NCBI GenBank assembly: GCA_021781815.1
Contig: JAJXWB010000015.1
Span: 20,454 to 84,453, forward strand
From: Pseudomonadota bacterium
GTDB taxonomy: Bacteria; Pseudomonadota; Alphaproteobacteria; Rhizobiales; Beijerinckiaceae
Reading direction: 5' to 3'
Length of the DNA stretch: 64,000 nt
Made by a program: the position numbers and the translations under genes. Shown here piece by piece: positions 44,670 through 52,981 of this stretch; position 1 is the stretch's first letter; each line of letters opens with the position of its first letter. The notes below the pieces were generated by a model. That model saw nothing but the letters and a program-made list of their open reading frames with translations, made no database searches and was not told where the DNA came from.

Positions 44670-45249
44670 ATGAGCGAGAGCTGGAAGTCTGATCTTGAGC
44701 GGTGGCTGGCGCCTTTTCTCATAGCCCTTCGTCACAAGACGCGGTCGCGGATGTGCCCGGTCTACATCGCGGGGCTGATCGGCGCGGGCGATCGCAAGAG
44801 CGTGCAACCCATGGCGGCGCGCGACGGCGAGGTCGGCTACGACCAACTTCACCACTTCATTGCCAGTGGCGTGTGGGACGCCGGGCCGCTCGAGAAGGCC
44901 TTGCTCGCCGAAGCCGACAGGATGGTGGGCGGCGCCGATGCGTGGTTGATCGTCGACGATACGGCCCTGCCGACGAAGGGATCGCATTCGGTCGGCGTCG
45001 CGCCGCAGTACGCTTCTTCGCTCGGAAAGACCGCCAACTGCCAGTCGCTAGTCTCGCTCACCTTGGCGTCGCGCGAGGTTCCGGTGACGGTGCGGCTGCG
45101 GCTCTTCCTGCCCGAAAGCTGGACAAGCGATCCAGAGCGCATGGCGCAAGCACGCATTCCAGAGGACAGGCAGGCCGCGAGGAGCAAGCCGGAGATCGCG
45201 ATCGAGGAGATCGACCGCGTTATCGCTTCTGGCCTGCGTTTTGGCTGGC
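44670..45249 (+). pseudogene. IS701-type transposase, 5' remnant
   Basis: About 193 residues of a DDE transposase of the IS701 group: WLAPFLIALRHKTRSRMCP, WLIVDDTALPTKGSHSVGV (first catalytic Asp) and SLGKTANCQSLVSLTLA. Similarity ends after IASGLRFG, before the second Asp; the frame goes on to 45314 with unrelated residues. The remaining two thirds are absent, so it is a dead remnant. It separates the ABC/GntR/ligase block from the catabolic regulon. Confidence 0.8.
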
Positions 45250-45347
45250 ATCCATCCCATCTAAACAGTTTCCGACATACATGCCCGGCCGGAAACCGGA
45301 CCTTCGCAGCTTGACCGCTTCCTTTGGAATCGGCGCGACAGTCATCG

Positions 45348-45803
45348 TTACTGGTTCTGCGGAAGCGTACTTTCGCCGGCTACGTGCATTTTCAACGTGC
45401 TGAGAGCAACTCGACCGACCGCAACAGGCTGACCACGGTCATCCGAGATTGAAACGTCAGCCAGCGCGAGCGATCGGCCATCTTTGACGAGCTTTGCGTC
45501 GGCAACGAGATGGCCTCCTGAGCCGAGCCGAAGGTAGTCGATACGCATATCGATCGTTGGACCAGCATACCCTCGCGCAGCAAACAGCGCCGAAGCGCCG
45601 GAGATGTCGATCAGTGTCGCGATAACGCCGCCGTGGAACTCGTGCGCCGCATAGCGACGCGCGAATTGTGCGTTATACGGCAGTCGCATCTTCGTATGAC
45701 CGACGCTTCGGTCCAGCGATACTGCTTCAATTCCCAGGACCTGCTGGAATGGGGTCGCGTCGATCCATTGCTGGAAGTCCGAAAGGACGGGGTCCACGCT
45801 CAA
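45348..45803 (-). CDS. PaaI-type hotdog thioesterase
   Basis: 151 aa, one hotdog domain. HEFHGGVIATLIDISGA is the catalytic-helix pattern of PaaI-like thioesterases, and the strand with MRIDYLRLG follows. It probably hydrolyses an acyl-CoA intermediate or frees trapped CoA. Its start overlaps the stop of the crotonase gene by 4 bp (ATGA); it is the last gene of a three-gene operon led by the ligase at 48102. Confidence 0.87.
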   Translation of the reverse strand: MSVDPVLSDFQQWIDATPFQQVLGIEAVSLDRSVGHTKMRLPYNAQFARRYAAHEFHGGVIATLIDISGASALFAARGYAGPTIDMRIDYLRLGSGGHLVADAKLVKDGRSLALADVSISDDRGQPVAVGRVALSTLKMHVAGESTLPQNQ

Positions 45804-46576
45804 TTGCCCTTGAACTGCGGCTTGCGTTTCTCGGCGAAAGCAGAAATGCCCTCCTGAAAATCGTTGCTCAGCAGAACACGACGCATGGCCATGCGCTCGG
45901 TCGCTAGGGCTGCGCCTAACTCCATCCCGGCAGTGTGACGGGCTACGTGGATCGATGCGCGGACGGCGACGGGGCTGTTGGCCGATATCGTCTCAGCGAG
46001 CTTCAACGCGGTCGCCATCAGGTCGGCCTTGGGCACTACGCTCGAAACGAGACCCGCCTGAAGAGCGCGCTGTGCGTCGATCGCGCGGCCCGTCGTAATC
46101 ATTTCCATCGCCAGCGACTGAGGCACGGTGCGGCACAGTTTGGTCACGCCGCCTGCGCCGGCCAGGACGCCCCATCGAACCTCAGGAATGCCGAATGTCG
46201 CATGCTCAGCAGCAATCCGGATATCGCATGCAAGCGCCAGTTCGAGCCCCCCGGCGAGCGCATAGCCATTGATCGCCGCGATCAGCGGTTTTGTCGTCGG
46301 CCATTGGCGTGTCATGCCGCAAAAATCGCCGTCATCCGTTTCGTTCATCGATCGCCCCCTGAGGACAGGAAGGAAGGTGACAAGGTCGGCGCCCGCACAA
46401 AAGGATTCCTCGCCCGCACCGGTGAGAATGACCGCATCGATGTCTTGCATCGCATTGATCTTCGGCCACAGGGCGCGAAAGGCCTGATCCGCTTCGAGGT
46501 CGATCGAATTCTTGGCTTTCTGCCGGTCTATGGTGAGGACGCCGGCGCGACCAATTGTCTCGAAGCGAATGCTCAT
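45800..46576 (-). CDS. Enoyl-CoA hydratase/isomerase family protein
   Basis: 258 aa crotonase. The oxyanion hole is formed by CAGADL and NGYALAGG. Both catalytic glutamates of true hydratases are kept (GGLELALACD and IPEVRWGVL), so water addition to an enoyl-CoA is plausible. It overlaps the ligase stop upstream by 4 bp and the thioesterase start downstream by 4 bp: a tightly coupled trio. Confidence 0.9.
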   Translation of the reverse strand: MSIRFETIGRAGVLTIDRQKAKNSIDLEADQAFRALWPKINAMQDIDAVILTGAGEESFCAGADLVTFLPVLRGRSMNETDDGDFCGMTRQWPTTKPLIAAINGYALAGGLELALACDIRIAAEHATFGIPEVRWGVLAGAGGVTKLCRTVPQSLAMEMITTGRAIDAQRALQAGLVSSVVPKADLMATALKLAETISANSPVAVRASIHVARHTAGMELGAALATERMAMRRVLLSNDFQEGISAFAEKRKPQFKGN

Positions 46577-48102
46577 TTTGTATTCTCCTGCGCCAGGCGA
46601 TCCAGAATTGTCTTGCGCAAATCCTTCTTGAGGATCTTGCCGCTGTAGTTGATCGGCATTTCTTCATAAGGAAGAAAGATCACGCGCTTCGGCGTCTGGA
46701 AGCCGCTGAGGCGCTCGCGCCCGAATGATATGATGTCCTGTGCGATCACCTCGGCGCCGTCGTGAACGACGACGATGGCAGTGACTTCCTCGTCCCATTC
46801 CTTGCTGGGAAGCCCGATAATTCCGACCTCGCGGATCGCCGGGTGCTTCGACAGGACCTGCTCGACCTCCTGCGAATAGACGTTGATGCCGCCCGTCTTG
46901 ATCATGTCCTTCGAGCGGTCGTGGAACGAGACAAAGCCGTTCTGGTCCATCGATCCGAGATCGCCAGTCTTCAGCCACCCGTCCGCGGCGAGAACGTCGG
47001 CCGTCGCATCGGGGCGGTTGTAATAGCCCTTCATTATGGTGGGGCCGCGAAGCGCGATCTCGCCGACTTCCCCTGCCGCCAGGGACTTTCCATCGGAGTC
47101 CTGGATGCGGATTTCGAAATTGATGAACGCCCGGCCGATCGAATTGGGCGCTTTCTCGTAGTCTTCCTCCTTGAGGACCGTCGCGATCGGTCCGGCTTCG
47201 GTCAGTCCGTATTGATAGTAGATGCGGACGCCGGGGATCAGGTTGTGGATCGTATCCCGGTCCTGGCGGGGCAGGATGCCGCCGCCGATGTACCAGCGGC
47301 GAAACGTCGAGAGGTCCGTCTTCGTCGCCGTCGGATGCGTGAAGATGTCGCGCGCCATGGACGGAGGCGTGAAGGCATTCGTCACGCGCTCGCGCTCGAT
47401 CGTCTGCAGCATCGCCTCGGGTGTGAATTTCGGCAGCAGCGTCGCCGTCGCTCCGAGATAGAGATGCGGCAAGAGCCAACAGTTCAACGCGGCCGAATGA
47501 TGCAGCGGCGTTGCGAGAAGGGTGTTGTCCCCCTCATGCATGCCGGTGTCGATAATTTCGTCGATCGAATTCCAGAACAGGTTCGCGTGTGTGAGCATTA
47601 CGCCCTTGGCGCGACCTGTCGTACCCCCAGTGTAAAGGATGACGTTGACGTCATCGGCGACGACTTTGGCCTGAGGCTCGGTCACCGCCGCGCCATCGAT
47701 GAAAGCGTCCAAACGATCGATCACGACCTTCTCTATCGGCGGCAGGTCGGCACCAAAGCCATCCTCGAGGACCTTCGAGACGAATAGCAAGCGGCTGTTC
47801 GAGTCCTCGATCGTCGTGCTAATATCTGCGCCGTTCAGCCGGTAGTTCAGAGGGACCGCCACTGCGCCCAGCTTGACGATCCCGACATAGATCACGATCC
47901 AGTCGATGCACGACTGGCTGAGGATCGCAATCTTGTCGCCGTGGCCGACACCCTTGTTCGACAGGGCGTTGGCGACGCGGTTCGCTCTGCTGTTCAGGTC
48001 GGCGTACGTGATCCTCGCATCCGGATCGATCAGAGCGGTTTTCCCCGGGAAGCGGCGCGCGTTGTGCAAGACATGGTTGCCGACGGTCATCCGCTCGGTC
48101 AT
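46573..48102 (-). CDS. Long-chain-type acyl-CoA ligase (AMP-forming)
   Basis: 509 aa. Motifs: LYTGGTTGRAKG (P-loop), YQYGLTEAGP (A5), WLKTGDLGSMD (A7), and the C-terminal Lys in NYSGKILKKDL. Start ATG at 48102 after GGGAGGAAACG; the longer frame to 48132 would lie in the operator. It leads the minus-strand operon ligase, crotonase, thioesterase. The operator palindrome at 48129-48144 is only 27 bp upstream of the start. It probably activates the acid that the regulon degrades. Confidence 0.9.
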   Translation of the reverse strand: MTERMTVGNHVLHNARRFPGKTALIDPDARITYADLNSRANRVANALSNKGVGHGDKIAILSQSCIDWIVIYVGIVKLGAVAVPLNYRLNGADISTTIEDSNSRLLFVSKVLEDGFGADLPPIEKVVIDRLDAFIDGAAVTEPQAKVVADDVNVILYTGGTTGRAKGVMLTHANLFWNSIDEIIDTGMHEGDNTLLATPLHHSAALNCWLLPHLYLGATATLLPKFTPEAMLQTIERERVTNAFTPPSMARDIFTHPTATKTDLSTFRRWYIGGGILPRQDRDTIHNLIPGVRIYYQYGLTEAGPIATVLKEEDYEKAPNSIGRAFINFEIRIQDSDGKSLAAGEVGEIALRGPTIMKGYYNRPDATADVLAADGWLKTGDLGSMDQNGFVSFHDRSKDMIKTGGINVYSQEVEQVLSKHPAIREVGIIGLPSKEWDEEVTAIVVVHDGAEVIAQDIISFGRERLSGFQTPKRVIFLPYEEMPINYSGKILKKDLRKTILDRLAQENTK

Positions 48103-48120
48103 CGTTTCCTCCCGTCGCTC

Positions 48121-48149
48121 TTCACGAAACAAACGGACGTTTGTATAAT
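48121..48149 (+). promoter_or_regulatory. Promoter of the SDR-tetR operon with operator in its spacer
   Basis: TTCACG (48121-48126), 17 bp, consensus TATAAT (48144-48149). The palindrome at 48129-48144 fills the spacer, so a bound repressor would block RNA polymerase. Predicted start near 48156. Confidence 0.65.
48129..48144. promoter_or_regulatory. TetR-type operator, copy 1
   Basis: ACAAACG-GA-CGTTTGT, perfect 7-bp arms. It lies in the spacer of the plus-strand promoter and next to a minus-strand promoter (TTGCGC as -35 at 48165-48170, TATACA as -10 at 48142-48147) for the ligase operon, so one site can repress both directions. Confidence 0.75.
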
Positions 48150-48223
48150 ACGGACGAAGCCGGCGCGCAAGATCAGCTGCGCAAGTCTCCCCTAGCCTAA
48201 CAGGCGCAGAGGGGATAACATAA

Positions 48224-48239
48224 ACAAACGAACGACCGT
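48224..48239. promoter_or_regulatory. TetR-type operator, degenerate copy
   Basis: ACAAACG-AA-CGACCGT: one perfect half-site and a half-site with 4 of 7 matches to CGTTTGT. It lies within the leader of the SDR gene, 19 bp before the ATG. Possibly a weaker auxiliary site. Confidence 0.45.
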
Positions 48240-48257
48240 ATATTGAGGAGAGGTTCC

Positions 48258-49016
48258 ATGTTCGGTGAGGTTCTCAAGGGACGGATTGCCCTCGTCACAG
48301 GCGCTGGGCAAGGCAACGGCAAGGCAATCGCGCTCGCGATGGCGCAAGCCGGCGCTCGGGTCATGATCGCCGATCTGAATGCGACCACCGCCGAAGCGAC
48401 CGCCGCCGAAATCAAGGCGGCGGGCGGCCAGTCCGCGGGCTTCGCCCTGGACGTATCGGACAGGGCCGCCTGTCTTGCTTTGGCGGACAAGATCGCGAAG
48501 GACGCCGGACCCCTGGATGTTCTCGTTAACAACGCCGGAATCCTGTTCCGCGGCGCGCTCTCCGATGCGGAAAGCGCAGGCCATTGGGACCGGACCATGT
48601 CTGTCAACGTGAACGGCCCATTCAATGTCACGTCGGCTTTTCTCCCTCAACTTCGGCAGACGCGTGGTTGCATCATCAATATCGGATCGATTCAGTCTTT
48701 CATCGCCCCGCCGAATACCGCCGCCTACAGCGTGTCGAAGGGCGCAGTTCTGCAATTGACGAAGGCGTTGGCCGCGGAACTCGCCCCTCATGGGGTTCGG
48801 GTCAACGGCATCGCGCCCGGTATCATTGCAACCGCAATGAGCGAGGTCACCCGATCGGATACCTCCAAACTAGAGGGATTCTTGCGTCACGTGCCCATGG
48901 GGCGCGTCGGTCAGCCGGAAGAACTGGCCGGAGCGGCCGTATTCCTCGCGTCGCCCCATGCGAGTTACATCACGGGCGTGATGTTGCCGGTGGACGGCGG
49001 CTTTTTGACGGTGTAA
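48258..49016 (+). CDS. SDR family oxidoreductase
   Basis: 252 aa. The cofactor motif is TGAGQGNGKAIA, with Asn where GIG is usual; NNAG and the Ser-Tyr-Lys set (NIGSIQSF, AAYSVSKGAV) are present. The tail GVMLPVDGGFLTV is typical. It probably oxidises a hydroxyl on a CoA-bound or free intermediate. A GAGGAGAGG site precedes the ATG. First gene of the operon that includes tetR. Confidence 0.9.
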   Translation: MFGEVLKGRIALVTGAGQGNGKAIALAMAQAGARVMIADLNATTAEATAAEIKAAGGQSAGFALDVSDRAACLALADKIAKDAGPLDVLVNNAGILFRGALSDAESAGHWDRTMSVNVNGPFNVTSAFLPQLRQTRGCIINIGSIQSFIAPPNTAAYSVSKGAVLQLTKALAAELAPHGVRVNGIAPGIIATAMSEVTRSDTSKLEGFLRHVPMGRVGQPEELAGAAVFLASPHASYITGVMLPVDGGFLTV

Positions 49017-49091
49017 CGGCTGGTAATTATCCGACTTCTTCAGTCAGCATCACATTTGCTGAAGGTAGACCCAGGCAGGAGAACCTGTTGG

Positions 49092-49691
49092 ATGCGGACC
49101 GTAGGTTCGAACGGCGAAATGACAGAGAAGGCCCTTCGGGAGGCCGGGATAAAGCTCATCTCCAAGCATGGATTTGAAGCGGTTTCACTTCGCTCGCTAG
49201 CGTCTGAAGTCGGCATCCAAGCCGGCTCGCTGTACAACTACATCAGCAACAAGCAAACTTTCCTGTACCAGTTGCTGACCGACATCATGAACGACCTTCT
49301 CGCGGAGCTGAATGACCGGCTGAGCGGCCTCGAGGATCCGCGCGAGCGTTTGCGCGAGTTCATCGCGCTTCACATCGAGTTCCATACCCGCCGCAAGGAT
49401 GAGGTCTTTATCGGCAACATGGAGCTGCGCAGCCTGACGCCGCGCCACCGCGCCAAGGTTGTGGCGCTGCGAGCGGAGTACGAAAAGGAACTTTGCAAGA
49501 TCATCCGCGACGGCAAGGCCCAGGGAATCTTCAAAGTCAGCGATGAGACAATCGCCTCATATGCGACGATCGCCATGCTGACGGGCGTTTGCAACTGGTA
49601 CCGACCCAACGGCCGCCTCAGCATCGCGCAACTCGTCGAGTATCACAGCGAACTAGTGTTCGGATCGCTCGGGGCATCATTAAAGGCGTAG
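49092..49691 (+). CDS. TetR-family regulator of the catabolic cluster
   Basis: 199 aa. N-terminal helix-turn-helix: LASEVGIQAGSLYNYISNK, after LREAGIKLISKHGFEAVSL. The C-terminal ligand domain is helical. ATG 49092 with AGGAGA upstream is chosen; ATG 49119 (MTEKALREAG) is an alternative. It lies 75 bp after the SDR gene, in the same direction, downstream of operator copy 1, so it would repress itself. The repeated palindrome across the cluster is its likely target; an acyl-CoA is the likely inducer. Both are inferences. Confidence 0.88.
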   Translation: MRTVGSNGEMTEKALREAGIKLISKHGFEAVSLRSLASEVGIQAGSLYNYISNKQTFLYQLLTDIMNDLLAELNDRLSGLEDPRERLREFIALHIEFHTRRKDEVFIGNMELRSLTPRHRAKVVALRAEYEKELCKIIRDGKAQGIFKVSDETIASYATIAMLTGVCNWYRPNGRLSIAQLVEYHSELVFGSLGASLKA

Positions 49692-49721
49692 CGATCCGAG
49701 CCCCTCGGCATTGCGGTAGAG

Positions 49722-50474
49722 CTATTTGACCTTGGCGAGCGTCGGATAGCCGTAGGACTGCACCAGCGGCATCACCTCCATCGCGTCAATATTCACGCGC
49801 CGCGGCAACGAAAGCTGTACGTGGATGAGTTCGGCGATGTCTTCCGCCTTGAGCAGGTTCGGTCGATCGTAGAACGCGCGCGCGGCCTCTCCCATGCGCA
49901 CATAAGCGAACTCGGTCTCGATGATGCCTGGCTCGATGCAGGCGGCTCGTATATTCGCGCCGAGAAGGTCTGCACGCAGGCTCATCGTGAACTGACGTGT
50001 GAAAGCCTTCGTGCCGCCGTACACGGCGTTACGCGGATAGGGATGCGTCGCGCCGATCGACCCGATGTTGATGATGTCCCCGAAATCCCGCTCGACCATC
50101 CCCGGCAGGATCGCATGGGTGACATAGAGCATGCCGTGGATGTTCGTCGCGACAGTGCTCATCCAATCCGCGAGCTTGGCCTGATGAACAGGCGCGTTGC
50201 CGAGCGAAACGCCTGCGTTGTTGATCAGCACGGTGATCGCCTTGAAGTCGTCCGGCAAGTCGGCGACGGCTTGCTGCACGGCGGCGGCGTCGGTCACGTC
50301 GAGCATCACCGGCAAGCACGCGGCGCCGCACTCTGCTGCAAGGCTCTTCAGGCGGTTTTCGCGTCGTCCGGTGGCCACCACCTTGTAACCCTCCGCGACA
50401 AGCCGCCGAGCAGCAGCGGCGCCAATTCCCGACGTCGCGCCCGTGATCAGCGCGACCTGATCCAATTTGCTCAT
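49722..50474 (-). CDS. SDR family oxidoreductase (YdfG/serine 3-dehydrogenase-like)
   Basis: 250 aa. TGATSGIGAAAARRL (cofactor), NNAG, and the triad in NIGSIGAT / AVYGGTKAF. It resembles 3-hydroxy acid dehydrogenases of the YdfG type, which oxidise beta-hydroxy acids; the actual substrate is unknown. Last gene of the long minus-strand operon; its ATG overlaps the stop of the ligase gene by one base (TGATG). It converges on tetR. Confidence 0.9.
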   Translation of the reverse strand: MSKLDQVALITGATSGIGAAAARRLVAEGYKVVATGRRENRLKSLAAECGAACLPVMLDVTDAAAVQQAVADLPDDFKAITVLINNAGVSLGNAPVHQAKLADWMSTVATNIHGMLYVTHAILPGMVERDFGDIINIGSIGATHPYPRNAVYGGTKAFTRQFTMSLRADLLGANIRAACIEPGIIETEFAYVRMGEAARAFYDRPNLLKAEDIAELIHVQLSLPRRVNIDAMEVMPLVQSYGYPTLAKVK

Positions 50475-52450
50475 CAGTCAATCCTCGACTTGCCAGCAGG
50501 CGACTGCTGCGCCTCCACTTTGAGTTTCAGCTCTTCGACCGCTTCGGGGTTGACCAGAGTCGAGAGGTCTCCTGGATCCTCGCCGACCAGCACGGCTCGA
50601 ACGACGCGTCGCATGATCTTCGAATTTCGCGTCTTCGGCAGGCTGCTGACAAATACCAGGTGCTTCGGCTTAAACGGCGCACCGACGGAATCGACGATGG
50701 CCTTCGACAATGTCGCCGCGGCATGCGGATCTGCTTGCGCTGCTGGCGAAAGTACCGCGGCGATGACGACGGCCTCTCCCTTCAAGGAATCCGGAATGCC
50801 GACGGCCGCAGCTTCCTCCACGAGGCGCGTCCCCATCAAGGCGGATTCGATTTCAGCCGGACCAGTTCTCTTGCCGGCGAGCTTGATCGTGTCGTCGGAC
50901 CGGCCGTGAACGTACCAGACGCCGTCCTCGTCCTTCGAAACCCAATCGCCGTGAACCCAGACGTCCGGGAAGCGGGACCAGTAGCTTTCGATGTAGCGCT
51001 GAGGGTCGCGCCACAGGCCCTTGGTCATCCCCATCGTCGGCGTGCGCATGACGAGTTCGCCGACGGCGCCGGCGGGAAGAGAGCGTCCCTCGGGGTCGAC
51101 GACGTCGACGCCGGTTCCGAGCATCGGTCCGTGAAAGCCGCCGGGCTTGATCGGGTAGAGCACGTTCGTGGACAGCAGTCCGCCGACTTCCGTACCGCCG
51201 GAATAGTTCATCAACGGCGCGCGCCGGTCGCAGACGTTCTCGAAAACCCAGTTCCAGGTCTCGAGGTCCCAGGGCTCGCCCGTCGACGCGACGACGCGCA
51301 CCGACGAGAGGTCGAGCTTCCCGAGCGGTTCAGTCCCGTAACGTTTCATCAGGCGTGCGGCCGTCGGTCCCAGACCGAGGAACGACACCTTCTCGTCCGC
51401 GACGAGCCGGAACAATCGATCTGTCTGCGGGAAATCCGGCGTGCCCTCCATCAACAGGAGCGTCGCGTTTGCGAGGCTCGCCGCCGTGATCTGGATCGGC
51501 CCGACCAGCCAGCCCATGTCGGTCGGCCAGAGCATGGTATCCGACTGCTTGAGGTCGAACCCGAGCGAGAAATCGAGCCCGGTCTTCGTCAGGAAGCCGA
51601 TGTGCGTGTGGACCGTCCCTTTTGGTCGCCCCGTCGTGCCCGACGTGTAGACGATCATCAGCGGAGCTTCGGCTTCGAGCGAGACAGCTTCGCATCGATC
51701 GCCGAGACCGGCCACGAGATCGTCCCAATAGATGTCACGCCCCGGCGCAAGTTCGGAAACGCCGAACCTGCGTACGACGAGGACATGGGCGAGCGAAGGA
51801 ATCAAGCGGGCCGCCTGGTCGACGGTTTTCATGAGGTCGACCTTCTGGCCGCGCCTGTACATGCCGTCGACCGTTATCAAGCCCTTCGCTTCTGCATCGT
51901 TCATCCGCGATGCGATCGCTTCCGGGCCAAATCCGGAAAACAGCGGCAAGGCGACGGCCCCGATGCGGGCGATCGCCATGAAGGCAGCGGCTGCTTCTGG
52001 CAGAAGCGGCATGTAGATGCCGACGCGGTCGCCCTGCGCGATTCCGAGTTTCTTCAGGCCGTTGGCGAGCCGACAGGATTCGTCGCGCAACTGACCGTAG
52101 GTCCAGCGACGGATTTCCCCGTCCTCGCCCTCCCACACGATCGCGCATTTGTCCGGGTTCTTGTCATAATCGAGGCACGTCTCGACGAGGTTGAGATGCC
52201 CGCCAACGCACCATTGCGGCCACGGCGTCCCCTTCGACAGATCGAGGAGCGTATGAAATTCGGACCGCCAGCGAACGTCGAGGTAGCGGATGACCTCGCC
52301 CCAGAACCAGCCGGAATCCGAAGCCGCTCTCGCTTCCAGAGCCTCGTAGTTCGGAAGACCGACCTGCGCCAGAAACTTCGTCCAGTTGGCGTCAGCCTTG
52401 AATTCCGCGGTAGGTCGCCAAGCGAAATTGGCTTGCAGAGCACCCATCAT
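50474..52450 (-). CDS. Acetyl-/acetoacetyl-CoA synthetase-like ligase
   Basis: 658 aa, the size of acetyl-CoA synthetase relatives, with an N-terminal ACAS-type domain. Motifs: VYTSGTTGRPKGT, MNYSGGTEVGG, VHGDWVSKDEDGVWY, and the acylation-type Lys in TRNSKIMRR. Start ATG 52450 has GGAG 5 bp upstream and overlaps the stop of the Dabb gene (ATGA); GTG 52456 is an alternative. It may activate a short acid released by the lyase step (such as acetoacetate) or the starting acid. Confidence 0.88.
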   Translation of the reverse strand: MMGALQANFAWRPTAEFKADANWTKFLAQVGLPNYEALEARAASDSGWFWGEVIRYLDVRWRSEFHTLLDLSKGTPWPQWCVGGHLNLVETCLDYDKNPDKCAIVWEGEDGEIRRWTYGQLRDESCRLANGLKKLGIAQGDRVGIYMPLLPEAAAAFMAIARIGAVALPLFSGFGPEAIASRMNDAEAKGLITVDGMYRRGQKVDLMKTVDQAARLIPSLAHVLVVRRFGVSELAPGRDIYWDDLVAGLGDRCEAVSLEAEAPLMIVYTSGTTGRPKGTVHTHIGFLTKTGLDFSLGFDLKQSDTMLWPTDMGWLVGPIQITAASLANATLLLMEGTPDFPQTDRLFRLVADEKVSFLGLGPTAARLMKRYGTEPLGKLDLSSVRVVASTGEPWDLETWNWVFENVCDRRAPLMNYSGGTEVGGLLSTNVLYPIKPGGFHGPMLGTGVDVVDPEGRSLPAGAVGELVMRTPTMGMTKGLWRDPQRYIESYWSRFPDVWVHGDWVSKDEDGVWYVHGRSDDTIKLAGKRTGPAEIESALMGTRLVEEAAAVGIPDSLKGEAVVIAAVLSPAAQADPHAAATLSKAIVDSVGAPFKPKHLVFVSSLPKTRNSKIMRRVVRAVLVGEDPGDLSTLVNPEAVEELKLKVEAQQSPAGKSRID

Positions 52451-52740
52451 CTGCACTCCATGTCACAGGCTAGGATCTCGGAGATGAAGGGGCTCATGAA
52501 GCCCTTCATTTCCTGATGGACGTCGGAGACCTGATACCTGTCATGGTCCGCCGACGTGTCGAATGTACCGATCACCGCCCAGGTCAGTCCGTTGGATCGG
52601 CTTGCGACGTTGGGGCCGTAGTAATAGCCACGTACATACGGCAGTTCTGTCCGGATGCGCTGAACGTAGCCTTCGACCTTCCTGTGAAAGTCAGCGTCAA
52701 TTTCATCGGACAGGCGCATCATGACCGCATGCACGAACAT
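52447..52740 (-). CDS. Dabb-domain (stress-response A/B barrel) protein
   Basis: 97 aa, one dimeric alpha-beta barrel domain: HAVMMRLSDEIDADFHRKVE, then VRGYYYGPNV and the HDRYQVSDVHQEM helix. Dabb proteins are small dimers, some being enzymes such as polyketide cyclases, others unknown. Located inside the carboxylase operon and coupled to the ligase gene, so a role in the same pathway is likely. Start 52740 is 15 bp after the stop of the biotinyl gene. Confidence 0.8.
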   Translation of the reverse strand: MFVHAVMMRLSDEIDADFHRKVEGYVQRIRTELPYVRGYYYGPNVASRSNGLTWAVIGTFDTSADHDRYQVSDVHQEMKGFMSPFISEILACDMECR

Positions 52741-52755
52741 CGGAACCGTTCCTTG

Positions 52756-52968
52756 CTACTCGAAATCGATCAGCGGATCGCCTTGGTCGACAGTCTGGCC
52801 TTCGCTCACTCTGATGGCCTTGACCGTCCCGGAGCCGTCCGACTCGATCGGAATCTCCATCTTCATGGATTCGAAGATCATGATCGTCTGGCCGAAATCG
52901 AGGGCGTCCCCCGGGGACACCAGAACCTTCCAAACGGTTCCGGCCATGGGTGCGCTTACATGGGGCAT
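52756..52968 (-). CDS. Biotin carboxyl carrier protein, stand-alone
   Basis: 70 aa: one biotinyl domain with the modified Lys in ESMKMEIP and the hairpin pattern SAPMAGTVWKVLVSPGD. Start ATG 52968 with AAGGAG 7 bp upstream; the longer frame to 53001 overlaps the carboxyltransferase stop and is less likely. Acyl-CoA carboxylases of the MCC/GCC type usually carry this domain at the end of the alpha chain; here it is a separate gene between the carboxyltransferase and Dabb genes. Confidence 0.92.
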   Translation of the reverse strand: MPHVSAPMAGTVWKVLVSPGDALDFGQTIMIFESMKMEIPIESDGSGTVKAIRVSEGQTVDQGDPLIDFE

Positions 52969-52981
52969 TCGTATTCTCCTT

